The position numbers and the translations under genes were made by a program. From assembly GCA_007693505.1 (NCBI GenBank), contig REDL01000076.1, positions 1 through 55,585 on the forward strand: a stretch of 55,585 bases of DNA, in the 5' to 3' direction. Shown here in pieces: positions 25,944 through 34,618 of the stretch. The stretch's first letter is position 1; the number at the start of each line of letters is the position of its first letter. Origin of the DNA: Desulfovibrionales bacterium (GTDB lineage Bacteria > Desulfobacterota > Desulfovibrionia > Desulfovibrionales > Desulfonatronaceae). The notes under the pieces were generated by a model. It was not told where the DNA came from, ran no database searches, and worked only from the letters and a program-made list of their open reading frames with translations.

Positions 25944-28472
25944 ATGGGGACCAAAGCAATGAAATCCGAACCTCGGGTAACGCAACGCACGCTCTTTTCG
26001 TGGATCTATAAACGCCACATCAAGCTGCAACTGCTCTTGCTGGTGATCATCTGCATCACCGTCGCTTCCAGGGTACTGCCCCTGGAATTGCAAAAAAACA
26101 TTATTAACGATGCCATCGGGATGCGCAATGTCGACTTGTTGCTGCTCTATTCCGGCCTGTACATCGGCTTCGTCGTCCTGGCTGGGGCCCTGAAATACGT
26201 CATCAACCTGCTGCAAACCTACATCGGGCAACAGACCTTGCGGGCCATCCGCCGCGATCTGTTCAACCACATCATCTCCCTGCCCCTGCCGTTTTTCCGC
26301 AAAACTCCTCCCGGCTCGGTCATCAACTCCACGGTCACCGAACTCAACCCGGTGGGCGAATTCATCGGGCAGGCCATCTCCACCCCCCTGGTGAACATCC
26401 TGACGTTTCTGTCCATTGTCGGTTTCATGTTCTATCTCAACCCTGTTCTGGCCGCAATGAGCATGGTCATCTACCCCGCAACCCTGATCCTGCTCCCCTG
26501 GCTGCAGCGCCGCATGAACAACGCCAACCGCCGACGGATCAATTCCAACCAGGCCATCAGCGGGGTTATCGGCGAGTCCATCGGCGGGGTGCAGGAAATT
26601 CACGCCAATGCCAGTTTTCGGCTGGAGGACCGCAAGTTCAAAAAATATCTTGATGCGTTATACAAGAATACCTTTGCCGTGAACGCCTACAAATTCGGCA
26701 TCAAGTTTCACAACAATTTCTTTCAGAGCCTCGGTCCGTTCATCCTGTTCCTGGTGGGCGGCTACATGGCCATTCAGGGACGGATGGACATCGGTGCCAT
26801 TGTGGCCTTTCTCTCGGCGTATGAAAAGCTCTACGATCCCTGGAAGGAATTGATGGAATACTACCAGACCTACCAGGACAGCCGGGTACGCTACTCCCAG
26901 GTCATGAACTATTACGACACGATACCGGCCTATCTGGCCCTGCCGGCGGGTCGTGATCCCCACAAGATGATCGGCCGGATCGACATCCAGAACCTGAGCT
27001 ACGAGGTCAACGGCAACATCAGGCTACTGGACAGAATCAACCTGTCCATCCAGCCCGGCGAGATGGTCGGCTTGGTGGGTTTCTCCGGCTCGGGCAAGTC
27101 CACCCTGGCCCTGTGCATCGCCCAGATCTACTCCTATACAGGTGGCTCCCTGAAAATCGACGGTCGCGAACTGGACCAGCTGACCAAGGCGGACATGGCC
27201 GTGAACATGGGCATGGTTGCCCAGCACCCGTTCATCTTTGAAGGGACATTGCAGGACAACCTGCTCTACTCTTGTGAGGCGCAGCGACTGCAAGGCAAGG
27301 CCTGCTTCAGCCAGGATACGGAATTGGAACTGGACCGAATCATTGAGATGGTCCAGCAGGTGGGCCTCTATCTGGACGTGCTCAGCTTTGGCTTCCGCTT
27401 TACCCTGGATCCGGAACAGGATGAGAAAATGGTCGGCCATATTCTGCATGCCCGGGCCATGTTCCTGAAAAACTACAGCCAACAACTGGAAGGGGATTTC
27501 GAGCCCTTCAATCCGGATCGGTACATCCTCGGCCAGACAGTCACCCAGAATCTGGTTTTTGGCTGCTCGGCAAAACCCGGCTTCACCCTGGACACCCTTT
27601 CCACCAATCCTCTGCTTCTGGAATTCCTGGACAAACAGGGGCTCACCACCCCACTGACGGAGTTGGGATATGCCATAGCCGCCCGGACCGTGGACGTGAT
27701 CACCTCCCTGGGCAAAGGGCAGGAACTGTTTGCCGACTCCGCCATACCGGAAGAAGATTTTGAGGAATACGCCGACCTTGTGCACAGGGTCGAACCTGAC
27801 GATCTTGCCCGGCTGGTGGAGAAGGATCAACGCAAGCTGGTCAAGCTGGGCCTCGATTTTGTCGCCGCAAGCAATGCCATGGCCCATATTTCTTCGGAAC
27901 TGATGCAGCGGATCGTGGCCTCTCGCCCAGTATTCAGGGAACGGGCCGAGTCCCTCGCTCCGGGTGTTTTTCAATTCTATAACAAGGAGGCCTACATCCC
28001 CAGCGAATCCATCCTGGGCAACATCCTGTTCGGCGTTGCCCGGTCCGACGTGGCCGGAGCCGAGGAGCGGATCAAGCAACGGGTGATGCAGGCACTCATC
28101 GAGGAAGACGTCCTGGATCGGGTTCTGGAATACGGATTGCGGTTCAATGTCGGCAGTCAGGGAGACCGACTCTCCGGGGGCCAGCGCCAGAAAGTAGCTC
28201 TGGCCCGCGTCTTTTTGAAACGCCCCCCGATTTTGATCTTGGACGAAGCCACCGCGGCCCTGGACAATGCCTCACAAGCCCGCATCCAGCACCTGTTGGA
28301 GCGCAACTTCAAGGGCAAGAGCACCGTGATCTCCGTGGCCCACCGCCTGGATATCCTTAAGGGCTACGACAAGATCGCCGTGCTCAAATCCGGGTCCATT
28401 CTGGAAATTGGCAGCTATGCCGAACTCATCGCTAAAAAGGGAGCATTTTATGAACTCGCCCATGGACGCTAA
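25944..28472 (+). CDS. ABC exporter (fused TMD-NBD) with an expanded nucleotide-binding domain
   Basis: 842 residues. Residues about 15-310 are an ABC exporter membrane domain with six helices. The NBD has Walker A GFSGSGKST (379-387) and Q-loop Q427, but the LSGGQ signature is only at 743-747, then Walker B ILILDEAT and the H-loop His800. The usual Q-loop to signature distance is about 70 residues; here it is 316. The extra stretch seems to contain further copies of the helical subdomain: GTLQDNLLYS (435-444), GQTVTQNLVFG (530-540) and SESILGNILFGV (688-699). The gene starts a divergent unit from the kinase/antagonist pair and overlaps the next gene by 23 bases. Substrate unknown. Confidence 0.9.
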   Translation: MGTKAMKSEPRVTQRTLFSWIYKRHIKLQLLLLVIICITVASRVLPLELQKNIINDAIGMRNVDLLLLYSGLYIGFVVLAGALKYVINLLQTYIGQQTLRAIRRDLFNHIISLPLPFFRKTPPGSVINSTVTELNPVGEFIGQAISTPLVNILTFLSIVGFMFYLNPVLAAMSMVIYPATLILLPWLQRRMNNANRRRINSNQAISGVIGESIGGVQEIHANASFRLEDRKFKKYLDALYKNTFAVNAYKFGIKFHNNFFQSLGPFILFLVGGYMAIQGRMDIGAIVAFLSAYEKLYDPWKELMEYYQTYQDSRVRYSQVMNYYDTIPAYLALPAGRDPHKMIGRIDIQNLSYEVNGNIRLLDRINLSIQPGEMVGLVGFSGSGKSTLALCIAQIYSYTGGSLKIDGRELDQLTKADMAVNMGMVAQHPFIFEGTLQDNLLYSCEAQRLQGKACFSQDTELELDRIIEMVQQVGLYLDVLSFGFRFTLDPEQDEKMVGHILHARAMFLKNYSQQLEGDFEPFNPDRYILGQTVTQNLVFGCSAKPGFTLDTLSTNPLLLEFLDKQGLTTPLTELGYAIAARTVDVITSLGKGQELFADSAIPEEDFEEYADLVHRVEPDDLARLVEKDQRKLVKLGLDFVAASNAMAHISSELMQRIVASRPVFRERAESLAPGVFQFYNKEAYIPSESILGNILFGVARSDVAGAEERIKQRVMQALIEEDVLDRVLEYGLRFNVGSQGDRLSGGQRQKVALARVFLKRPPILILDEATAALDNASQARIQHLLERNFKGKSTVISVAHRLDILKGYDKIAVLKSGSILEIGSYAELIAKKGAFYELAHGR

Positions 28473-28974
28473 TGGTCCTGCCTGTGAATTCGATCAGAAT
28501 CTGAACATGTTGCGCAATATCCCCCTGTTCGCCGAGCTGGGTATCGAGCCCCTCAAGGCGCTGACCTATGTTTGCAAAAACATGCGTTATCGCCAGGGAG
28601 ATATTCTCTTTGAACAGGGCATGCAGGACACACAGGCCTACTGCCTGGTCAGCGGAAATCTGGAAGTGAGGCATTTCGACGGTGAACGCCAGGCCACCCT
28701 GCATCAGCTGGAGCCGGGCGCATTCATCGGAGCGTTGTCACTGATCACCCGGACCAAGCGACTCTTCACCCTCCAGGCTGCCGGACCGGCCACCTGCATG
28801 ATCCTGCCTCAACGCCACTTCCAGTCCGTTGTGGTCAAAAATCCGGATGTGGCCGGAGCCTTTTTCAAGGCCCTGTACCAGGCCATGTATCGCTGGGAGG
28901 AGCAGTTCATCTCCCGCCCGGCCTGGCGAACCCTGCAAGAGACCGACGGCTATCTCGGCGTGACGTTGCTGTAG
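28450..28974 (+). CDS. Cyclic-nucleotide-binding-domain protein
   Basis: 174 residues from ATG 28450 (GGGAG 6 bases upstream); it overlaps the exporter gene. The CNB domain spans roughly residues 20-135: RQGDILFEQGMQDTQAYCLVSG and a second strand pair ending GAFIGALSLITRTKRLFT. The canonical phosphate-binding cassette (GE-X6-8-RAA) is replaced by GAFIGALSLITRTKR, so cAMP binding may be altered. There is no DNA-binding domain, so it is not a Crp-type regulator. Its overlap with the exporter suggests it regulates or is part of that transporter. Confidence 0.85.
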   Translation: MNSPMDANGPACEFDQNLNMLRNIPLFAELGIEPLKALTYVCKNMRYRQGDILFEQGMQDTQAYCLVSGNLEVRHFDGERQATLHQLEPGAFIGALSLITRTKRLFTLQAAGPATCMILPQRHFQSVVVKNPDVAGAFFKALYQAMYRWEEQFISRPAWRTLQETDGYLGVTLL

Positions 28975-29046
28975 GCAACTGCGCGGGATTTTGCGCTGCC
29001 AAACCCTGCGTCCGACCTTGTTTGCGTCAAAATTTGCGCTCCGGTT

Positions 29047-29075
29047 TTGACATCGACTGAGGCCTTGCCTACTAT
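29047..29075 (+). promoter_or_regulatory. Sigma70-type promoter for sodC
   Basis: TTGACA at 29047-29052, an exactly 17-base spacer, and TACTAT at 29070-29075. The start site would be about 30 bases before the sodC ATG, with TTTGGAGGTGG as the ribosome binding site. This is one of the best promoter matches in the window. Confidence 0.78.
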
Positions 29076-29114
29076 CGGTCATTCTCATTTTTCAACCGGA
29101 TTTGGAGGTGGATC

Positions 29115-29675
29115 ATGTGCAAAAGAGGTATAGGGACAAGCATTGCCGCGGTTCTGATCATGGTGTTCGTGGCCCTTGGCGCTCACGCCGGAAACCCGAC
29201 GGCCACGGCGGAATTCATCAACCAGAAGGGAGAGACCATCGGGTCGGCGCACCTTGAACAGGGCCCGAGCGGCACCCTGATCCGTTTATCCCTGGATGGA
29301 TTGGCGGACAAACCAGGATTTCACGGCATCCATATTCATGAACACGGAGACTGTTCCGACCCGGATCAAGGCTTCATGGCCTCCGGAGGACACCTCAATC
29401 CCGACGGCAAGAAGCACGGCCTGATGCACCCGGAAGGTCCGGATGCCGGTGATTTCCCCAATATTTATGTCCATGAGGGCGGCATGGTCCGGGCGGAGCT
29501 GTTCACAAACTACGCGACGCTGGATGGTGCGGTGGGAGCGCGGATACTCGACGAAACAGGCGCGGCCCTGGTTATCCACGCCCATCCGGATGATCATTTC
29601 ACGCAACCCATCGGCAAAGCCGGCCCACGAATTGCTTGTGGGGTGATTGTCCCCGTCTTGGGTGCCGACGAGTAG
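29115..29675 (+). CDS. sodC: Periplasmic Cu/Zn superoxide dismutase
   Basis: 186 residues. A signal peptide (MCKRGIGTSIAAVLIMVFVA, ending GAHA) precedes the SodC domain. Metal ligands are present: the HIHEHGDC block, GGHLNP with later HG, and HAHPDDH. The disulfide Cys pair (HGDC and IACG) is also there. It dismutates superoxide in the periplasm, a typical oxygen defence in anaerobes exposed to air. Monocistronic, with its own promoter and a long downstream hairpin. Residues Gly-Lys-Ala-Gly-Pro-Arg near the C-terminus hold the active-site Arg. Confidence 0.95.
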   Translation: MCKRGIGTSIAAVLIMVFVALGAHAGNPTATAEFINQKGETIGSAHLEQGPSGTLIRLSLDGLADKPGFHGIHIHEHGDCSDPDQGFMASGGHLNPDGKKHGLMHPEGPDAGDFPNIYVHEGGMVRAELFTNYATLDGAVGARILDETGAALVIHAHPDDHFTQPIGKAGPRIACGVIVPVLGADE

Positions 29676-29689
29676 TATCCTGCCTCCGT

Positions 29690-29730
29690 GTTTCATGAAT
29701 CGCCCTGCGCAACAGGGCGATTCATGAAAC
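29690..29730. terminator. Long perfect hairpin between sodC and trmO
   Basis: An 18-bp perfect stem (GTTTCATGAATCGCCCTG and its complement) with loop CGCAA lies in the 68-base gap between these convergent genes. There is no T-tract, but its placement suits a bidirectional terminator. Confidence 0.65.
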
Positions 29731-29743
29731 GTCCACGAACCGC

Positions 29744-30238
29744 CTAAGGTTTCTCGCTCACAAACCGGCCGTCCGACCTGGTTGCCCGGACCTTTTCTTC
29801 GGCGCTTTCCAGCCATCCGGTGCGTACATTCTCGGGATGGTCGAACGCGGGAAAAAAGGGTTTGATATCCAATAACGGGGTCCCATCCAGAACGTCGATA
29901 TTTTGAACGTGCAGCACGCCGTCCGCCAGACCGTCCAGTTGGACCACGGAGATCCCGATGGGGTTCGGCCGCCTGGGGGCCCTGGTGGCGAAGAGACCAC
30001 GGGGTACGGTGTCCATGAAGGGCACCACTTTCAGATTGAACCCCTCGCTGCGGTGAAACACGTACAGCAAAATGACGTGGGAAAATCCATCCAGGTCTTT
30101 CAAGCCGGCTCGGTATTCCTCGAATACCTCCACCCGCCCCCGCACGCCCACGGCGCCGGCCGGCTGGATGGGCATGTCTTTCAGGTCGGTAAACGGCGTC
30201 TGAATCGTGCCGATGGGGTGCATCATCAATGGTCTCAT
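29744..30238 (-). CDS. trmO: tRNA (N6-threonylcarbamoyladenosine37-N6)-methyltransferase TrmO
   Basis: 164 residues from ATG 30238, where GGAG lies upstream and the N-terminus MRPLMMHPIGTIQTPF matches the family; an extension to 30331 has no support. The domain shows the TsaA/UPF0066 landmarks: DGFSHVILLYVFH, LFATRAPRRPNPIGIS and the DGTPLLDIKPF motif. It methylates t6A37 of tRNA with SAM. The fold is a small beta-barrel, cytosolic. No operon partner is evident; the next gene downstream is sodC on the other strand. Confidence 0.9.
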   Translation of the reverse strand: MRPLMMHPIGTIQTPFTDLKDMPIQPAGAVGVRGRVEVFEEYRAGLKDLDGFSHVILLYVFHRSEGFNLKVVPFMDTVPRGLFATRAPRRPNPIGISVVQLDGLADGVLHVQNIDVLDGTPLLDIKPFFPAFDHPENVRTGWLESAEEKVRATRSDGRFVSEKP

Positions 30239-30359
30239 GCCAGGTCTCCATGCGTGTTTGATCGTGTTTGGTCGTGATTGCGGCTCCCAGGTACCTGGCT
30301 TTGAGGTCTCCAAGGAAGCACCAAGGCGCATGCCGCACCCGGATGGCCAGCCCGTCTGA

Positions 30360-33300
30360 TCACGCAGCCCGGCTTTCCCTGTCTTGGAAAAAAAGCAGGT
30401 AGAAAACCGGCACCACCAGCAGGGTCAGCAAGGTGGCGAAGCCGAGTCCGAACATGATCACCACGGTCATGCTTTTAAAGAACGGATCAAAAAGCAGCGG
30501 CGCAACGCCGAGAATGGTGGTCAATGCCCCCATGGCCACAGGCCGCATCCGGCTCACCGAGGATTCCACGATGGCCAAGCGCAACGGCTTGCCCACGGAT
30601 CGCTCCAGATCGATCTGGTCCACAAGGACGATGGCGTTCTTCACCAATAGCCCGATCAGGCTGAGAAAGCCCAATATGGCCATGAATTCGAAGGGCGTTC
30701 GGAATACCAGAAGGCCCACGGTCACGCCGATCAGCGCCAAAGGGGCGGTGAGCCAGATCACCAAGGGCTGGCGCAGGGCGTTGAACATCAACACCACGGC
30801 CAAAATCATCGCCGCGAAGCCGTAGGGCGCGGAAACGGCAAGCCCCTGATTGGACTCCCGGGCGGCCTCGTACTCACCTTCCCAGCTCAGATCGTATCCC
30901 GGAGGCAGATCAATTGCCTCGATTTGCGGACGCAGCCGCTGGAACAGCGGCCCGGCAATCTCCCCTGCCGGTGGGTCGCATTGGGCCTTGATGGTCGGGA
31001 AACGGTCCTGACGGCGGATCAGGGTATCCTCAAAGACCGTGGCGAAGCCGGTCACGAACTGGGCCAACGGCACGGTCAATCCGCTGACCTTGCTGGTCAC
31101 CAGCACCGTTTCCAGGTCCACGAGCCTGGAGCGGGATGTCTCCGGGTAGCGGACGATCATGGGGATCAATTTGTTCCCATCGCGATAAACCCCGATCTGT
31201 TTGCCATCCAGGGCGGTGAGCAATGCCGTGTTGATGTCCGCGCTGGAAACGCCCGCCCGGCGGGCCGCGGCTTCATTGACCAGTGGGCGGATGGTCGGGA
31301 CCTGCTCCCGCCAGTTGTCCTGAATGCCCACGGCATCGGGGTCAGCGAGCATGATGGCCTTGGCCTGCCCGGCCAGTTCCCGCAGTACCTGTGGGTCCGG
31401 TCCGCGGAACTGGGCCTCGATTTTCGAAGGCAACGGTTTGCCCAGCATGAACTTCCAGGCCTTGATTTTGGCTTCCGGAAAGGCCATGTCCAACTCGTGC
31501 TGCAGTTTGGGAATCAAATGCTCCAGAACCTTGTAATCCGTAACGTCCACCAGCAATTGCCCATAGGCCGTGTTGGCCGGCTCCGGTGAATAGGTGAGCA
31601 TGAACCGCAGACCTCCGGAGCCGATGAATGATGTGACGGCCTGGACTCCGGGCTTGCCCTGGACAACCTCCTCCACCCGGCGCAACCCCTCGGACGTGGC
31701 CGCGATGTCCGTGCCCTGGGGCAGCCAGTAATCGACGACGAACTGCGGCCGGGTCGAGTCGGGCATGAACCCCGGAGGAACGTATCGAGCCCCGAACAGG
31801 GCCAACCCCAGCAGCATCAGCAAAATCGCTACACTGAGAAACGGCCGGCGGAGCAGAGCCAGAAGCAGGAAACGGTATCCGCCATAGACGAAGCCCTGGT
31901 AGGGAGTAATCGTCTGGTTCCCTTTCGGGGCAGGAATGAACCGCCAGCAAAGCAGCGGCGTGATGGTCACGGCCAAAAGCCAGCTCAGAAACAGGGAATA
32001 GGCGATCACCCAGAACAATGAGCCGGCGTATTCCCCCATGCCCGTGGGCGAAAAGCCGATGGCGCTGAAGGCCAGGATGCCCACCACGGTCCCGCCAAGC
32101 AGCGGCCAGATCGTGGTCCCGACCACCTCCTTGGCCACGGTCAGGCGGTCCTCTCCAGCCCGGATGCGCTCCAGCATCGCGTCGGTGACCACGATGGCGT
32201 TGTCCACCAGCATGCCCAGGGCGATGATCAAGGCCCCGAGGGAAACCCGGTGCATGTCGATGCCGTCCAAAGCCATGGCGATCAAGGTGCCGGCGACGAT
32301 CAACAGGAGCACACCGCCGATGATCAGGCCGCTGCGCAGGCCCATGAAGAGCAGCAGCACCCCCACCACGATGGCGATGGCCGCGATCAGGTTGGCCAGG
32401 AAAGAGTTTACGGACTCCTGTACAGATTGCCCCTGATGCGAAACCACATGCAGGTCCATGCCCAGAGGACGACTGCTCTCCAGTTCCGCCAAACGCCGGT
32501 CCACCAGTTCGCCCATGCGCACCACATTGCCGCCGCTGACGTTGGAGATGCCGATGCCCACCGCGGGCCGGCCATCATGGCGCATCAATGCCCGCGGCGG
32601 GTCCGCGACACCCAGGGCAAGGTTGGCGATATCACCCAGGGTCACCAGCCCGGCGTCCTGGTCAACGGTGACCAGGAGTTCCCGGAGGGCCTCCAGGCTC
32701 GGGGAGGAATCCCCCGGCGAGACGCGGACTCGGGCCGTATCCACCACGGCGCTGCCCGCCGGAGTGATCGCGGTCTGCCGGCGAAGCTGCTCGTAGACTT
32801 GTTCCAGGGAGACGCCGTAACGGGCCGCACTGGCCCGGGAAACCTCCAGGAACAATGCCTCGCGGGGTGCACCAAAAAAGGAGACCTTGGCCACTCCGTC
32901 CACAAGAAGCAGTTCCTTGCGCAGATCCTCGGCATAATCCGCCAATTCCACAAGACTGTATTCCGATCCGGTCACGGCCAAAAACAGGGCATACACATCC
33001 CCGAAATCGTCATTGACCAGGGAAGGACCCGCTCCGGGGGGCAGGCGGGTCTGGGCATCCGCGATCTTGTGGCGCATCTTGTCCCAGATTTGCTCCAGGT
33101 CCCCCTGCTCCGGGGCGAAGCGCATCTGGATCTCCACTTGGACCTCGGATTCTCCGGGCCGGGAGATGGACGTGATCTGCTTCACTTCCTGGAGCTGTTG
33201 AATGGCCGCCTCAATGGGATCAGTGACCTCTTCGGCCACCTGCAACGCCGAGGCTCCGGGATAGGGGGTGATCACCACGGCCTGCCGGATGACAAAGGCC

Positions 33301-33413
33301 GGATCCTCGTAGCGCCCGAGACTGTTGAAGGCCAGATAGCCGCCGACAAGCAGGAGCAAGACGGCCAGCCAGGAAATGGTCTCCTTGCGGATGGCGTACA
33401 GAGCGGGATTCAT
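30360..33413 (-). CDS. RND efflux pump inner-membrane permease
   Basis: 1017 residues, the AcrB/MexB length and layout: a first membrane helix at residues 15-32, a large periplasmic porter domain, helices 2-6 with the conserved Asp-bearing helix (GALIIALGMLVDNAIVVTDAM), then the second half with the same pattern. The proton relay Asp and the RND fold make drug, metal or lipid export likely; the porter sequence does not reveal the substrate. It follows the adaptor gene by 10 bases. No outer-membrane channel gene is nearby, so an unlinked TolC-like protein must serve. Confidence 0.94.
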   Translation of the reverse strand: MNPALYAIRKETISWLAVLLLLVGGYLAFNSLGRYEDPAFVIRQAVVITPYPGASALQVAEEVTDPIEAAIQQLQEVKQITSISRPGESEVQVEIQMRFAPEQGDLEQIWDKMRHKIADAQTRLPPGAGPSLVNDDFGDVYALFLAVTGSEYSLVELADYAEDLRKELLLVDGVAKVSFFGAPREALFLEVSRASAARYGVSLEQVYEQLRRQTAITPAGSAVVDTARVRVSPGDSSPSLEALRELLVTVDQDAGLVTLGDIANLALGVADPPRALMRHDGRPAVGIGISNVSGGNVVRMGELVDRRLAELESSRPLGMDLHVVSHQGQSVQESVNSFLANLIAAIAIVVGVLLLFMGLRSGLIIGGVLLLIVAGTLIAMALDGIDMHRVSLGALIIALGMLVDNAIVVTDAMLERIRAGEDRLTVAKEVVGTTIWPLLGGTVVGILAFSAIGFSPTGMGEYAGSLFWVIAYSLFLSWLLAVTITPLLCWRFIPAPKGNQTITPYQGFVYGGYRFLLLALLRRPFLSVAILLMLLGLALFGARYVPPGFMPDSTRPQFVVDYWLPQGTDIAATSEGLRRVEEVVQGKPGVQAVTSFIGSGGLRFMLTYSPEPANTAYGQLLVDVTDYKVLEHLIPKLQHELDMAFPEAKIKAWKFMLGKPLPSKIEAQFRGPDPQVLRELAGQAKAIMLADPDAVGIQDNWREQVPTIRPLVNEAAARRAGVSSADINTALLTALDGKQIGVYRDGNKLIPMIVRYPETSRSRLVDLETVLVTSKVSGLTVPLAQFVTGFATVFEDTLIRRQDRFPTIKAQCDPPAGEIAGPLFQRLRPQIEAIDLPPGYDLSWEGEYEAARESNQGLAVSAPYGFAAMILAVVLMFNALRQPLVIWLTAPLALIGVTVGLLVFRTPFEFMAILGFLSLIGLLVKNAIVLVDQIDLERSVGKPLRLAIVESSVSRMRPVAMGALTTILGVAPLLFDPFFKSMTVVIMFGLGFATLLTLLVVPVFYLLFFQDRESRAA

Positions 33414-33423
33414 GGCTGCCAGC

Positions 33424-34548
33424 CTAATGGGTCATGAGGGGGGTCATGGGGCGGACGTTCAGGCCTTCGCGCAGATGCCCCAGTCCACTGACGATCACCC
33501 GTTCGCCGGGTTCAAGGCCGCTGATGACCTCGATGCCGTCAGCCCTTGGAGCACCAACGGTTACCTCGCGCCGGTGGGCCTGACCGGTTTGGACACCAAA
33601 CACCCAGACCATCGTCTGCCCGGAGGCGTCGGTGATCAAGGCCCTGGGGGGTACGACGAAAATCGGCGTCACGGAGGGTAAACCGCGTTCCACGGTCAAC
33701 GTGGCCGTCACTCCGGGCAGGACCAGCAGGTCGTCAGGGCGCTCCAAGGAAAAGACCGCCTGAAAGGTCTGGGTGCGCGGATTGGCCTCGGTACTGACCT
33801 CCTTGAACCGGGCCGGGAGGGCCACGTCGGGTTGAGCGTCGAAGCGGACCAGGGCTTCGTCCGGCCGGTCCTCCCCTCTGGATGTGCGCAGGATGAGGGG
33901 CTCGGGAATTTCGACGACGGCCTCCAACCGATCCGGGGACTGAAAGAGGACAATGGGCTGCTTGGCCTGAATGTTCTGGAAGTTGTTCACGTAGCGAATG
34001 GAAACCACCCCGTCGAAGGGTGCATGGAGCACCGTATCCTCCAACGTCTTGCGGGTTGTGGCCAAGATAGCTTTGGCCGACGCGTGGGCCGCGCGCAACT
34101 GGTCCAACTCGGCCGCGGCGATGATCTGGGCTTCGGCCAGCCGCTGCGCCCTTTCGTAATTGGCCAGGGCCAGATCATAGGCCGCCTTGTCCGCCTCCAG
34201 CCGGATCCGGACATCCCGGTCGTCCAGTCGCGCCAATACGGTTCCACGCTGGACCAGACGGCCCTCCACCACCGGGAGTTCCGTGAGGGTGCCGGGGACG
34301 GTGAAGGCCAGTTCCGTGCGCTCCGCTGAACGGATTACCGCTGGAAAATTTAAGGGCGGCAAGGAGTCCGCAGGCAGCACTTCAAGCATCTTGACCGGCC
34401 TGGAGTCATGTTGAATCGCCTGTTCTGGTTGCCCTTCCGGCCCACAGGAGGCCGTCAGAAGAAAAATCCAGATCACGGCAGCCATCAGCAAAAACAAGAA
34501 CCGCGATTCATGATGTGGTGCAGTTGTCCATTTCTTGGTTGCGTTCAT
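33424..34548 (-). CDS. RND pump periplasmic adaptor lipoprotein
   Basis: 374 residues from ATG 34548 (GAGG 6 bases upstream). It starts with a basic stretch, a hydrophobic segment and the lipobox LTASC (near residue 35), so it is anchored as a lipoprotein. A short biotinyl-lipoyl-like half (GTLTELPVVEGRLVQRGTVLARLD), an alpha-hairpin (about residues 95-160), the matching second half (DTVLHAPFDGVVS), beta-barrel and membrane-proximal domains follow. It couples the RND pump to an outer-membrane channel. Confidence 0.92.
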   Translation of the reverse strand: MNATKKWTTAPHHESRFLFLLMAAVIWIFLLTASCGPEGQPEQAIQHDSRPVKMLEVLPADSLPPLNFPAVIRSAERTELAFTVPGTLTELPVVEGRLVQRGTVLARLDDRDVRIRLEADKAAYDLALANYERAQRLAEAQIIAAAELDQLRAAHASAKAILATTRKTLEDTVLHAPFDGVVSIRYVNNFQNIQAKQPIVLFQSPDRLEAVVEIPEPLILRTSRGEDRPDEALVRFDAQPDVALPARFKEVSTEANPRTQTFQAVFSLERPDDLLVLPGVTATLTVERGLPSVTPIFVVPPRALITDASGQTMVWVFGVQTGQAHRREVTVGAPRADGIEVISGLEPGERVIVSGLGHLREGLNVRPMTPLMTH

Positions 34549-34618
34549 CTGAACCTCGTTCCCTGTTTCCGCAATCATTCTTGGTTTGGATAAAGGGGGC
34601 GGACCTGGAGAGCACTGC

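Noticed and set aside
25857-26603. A 248-codon minus-strand ORF opposite the ABC exporter
   Set aside because: Antisense shadow rich in Gln, Asp and Gly; the exporter frame is unmistakable.
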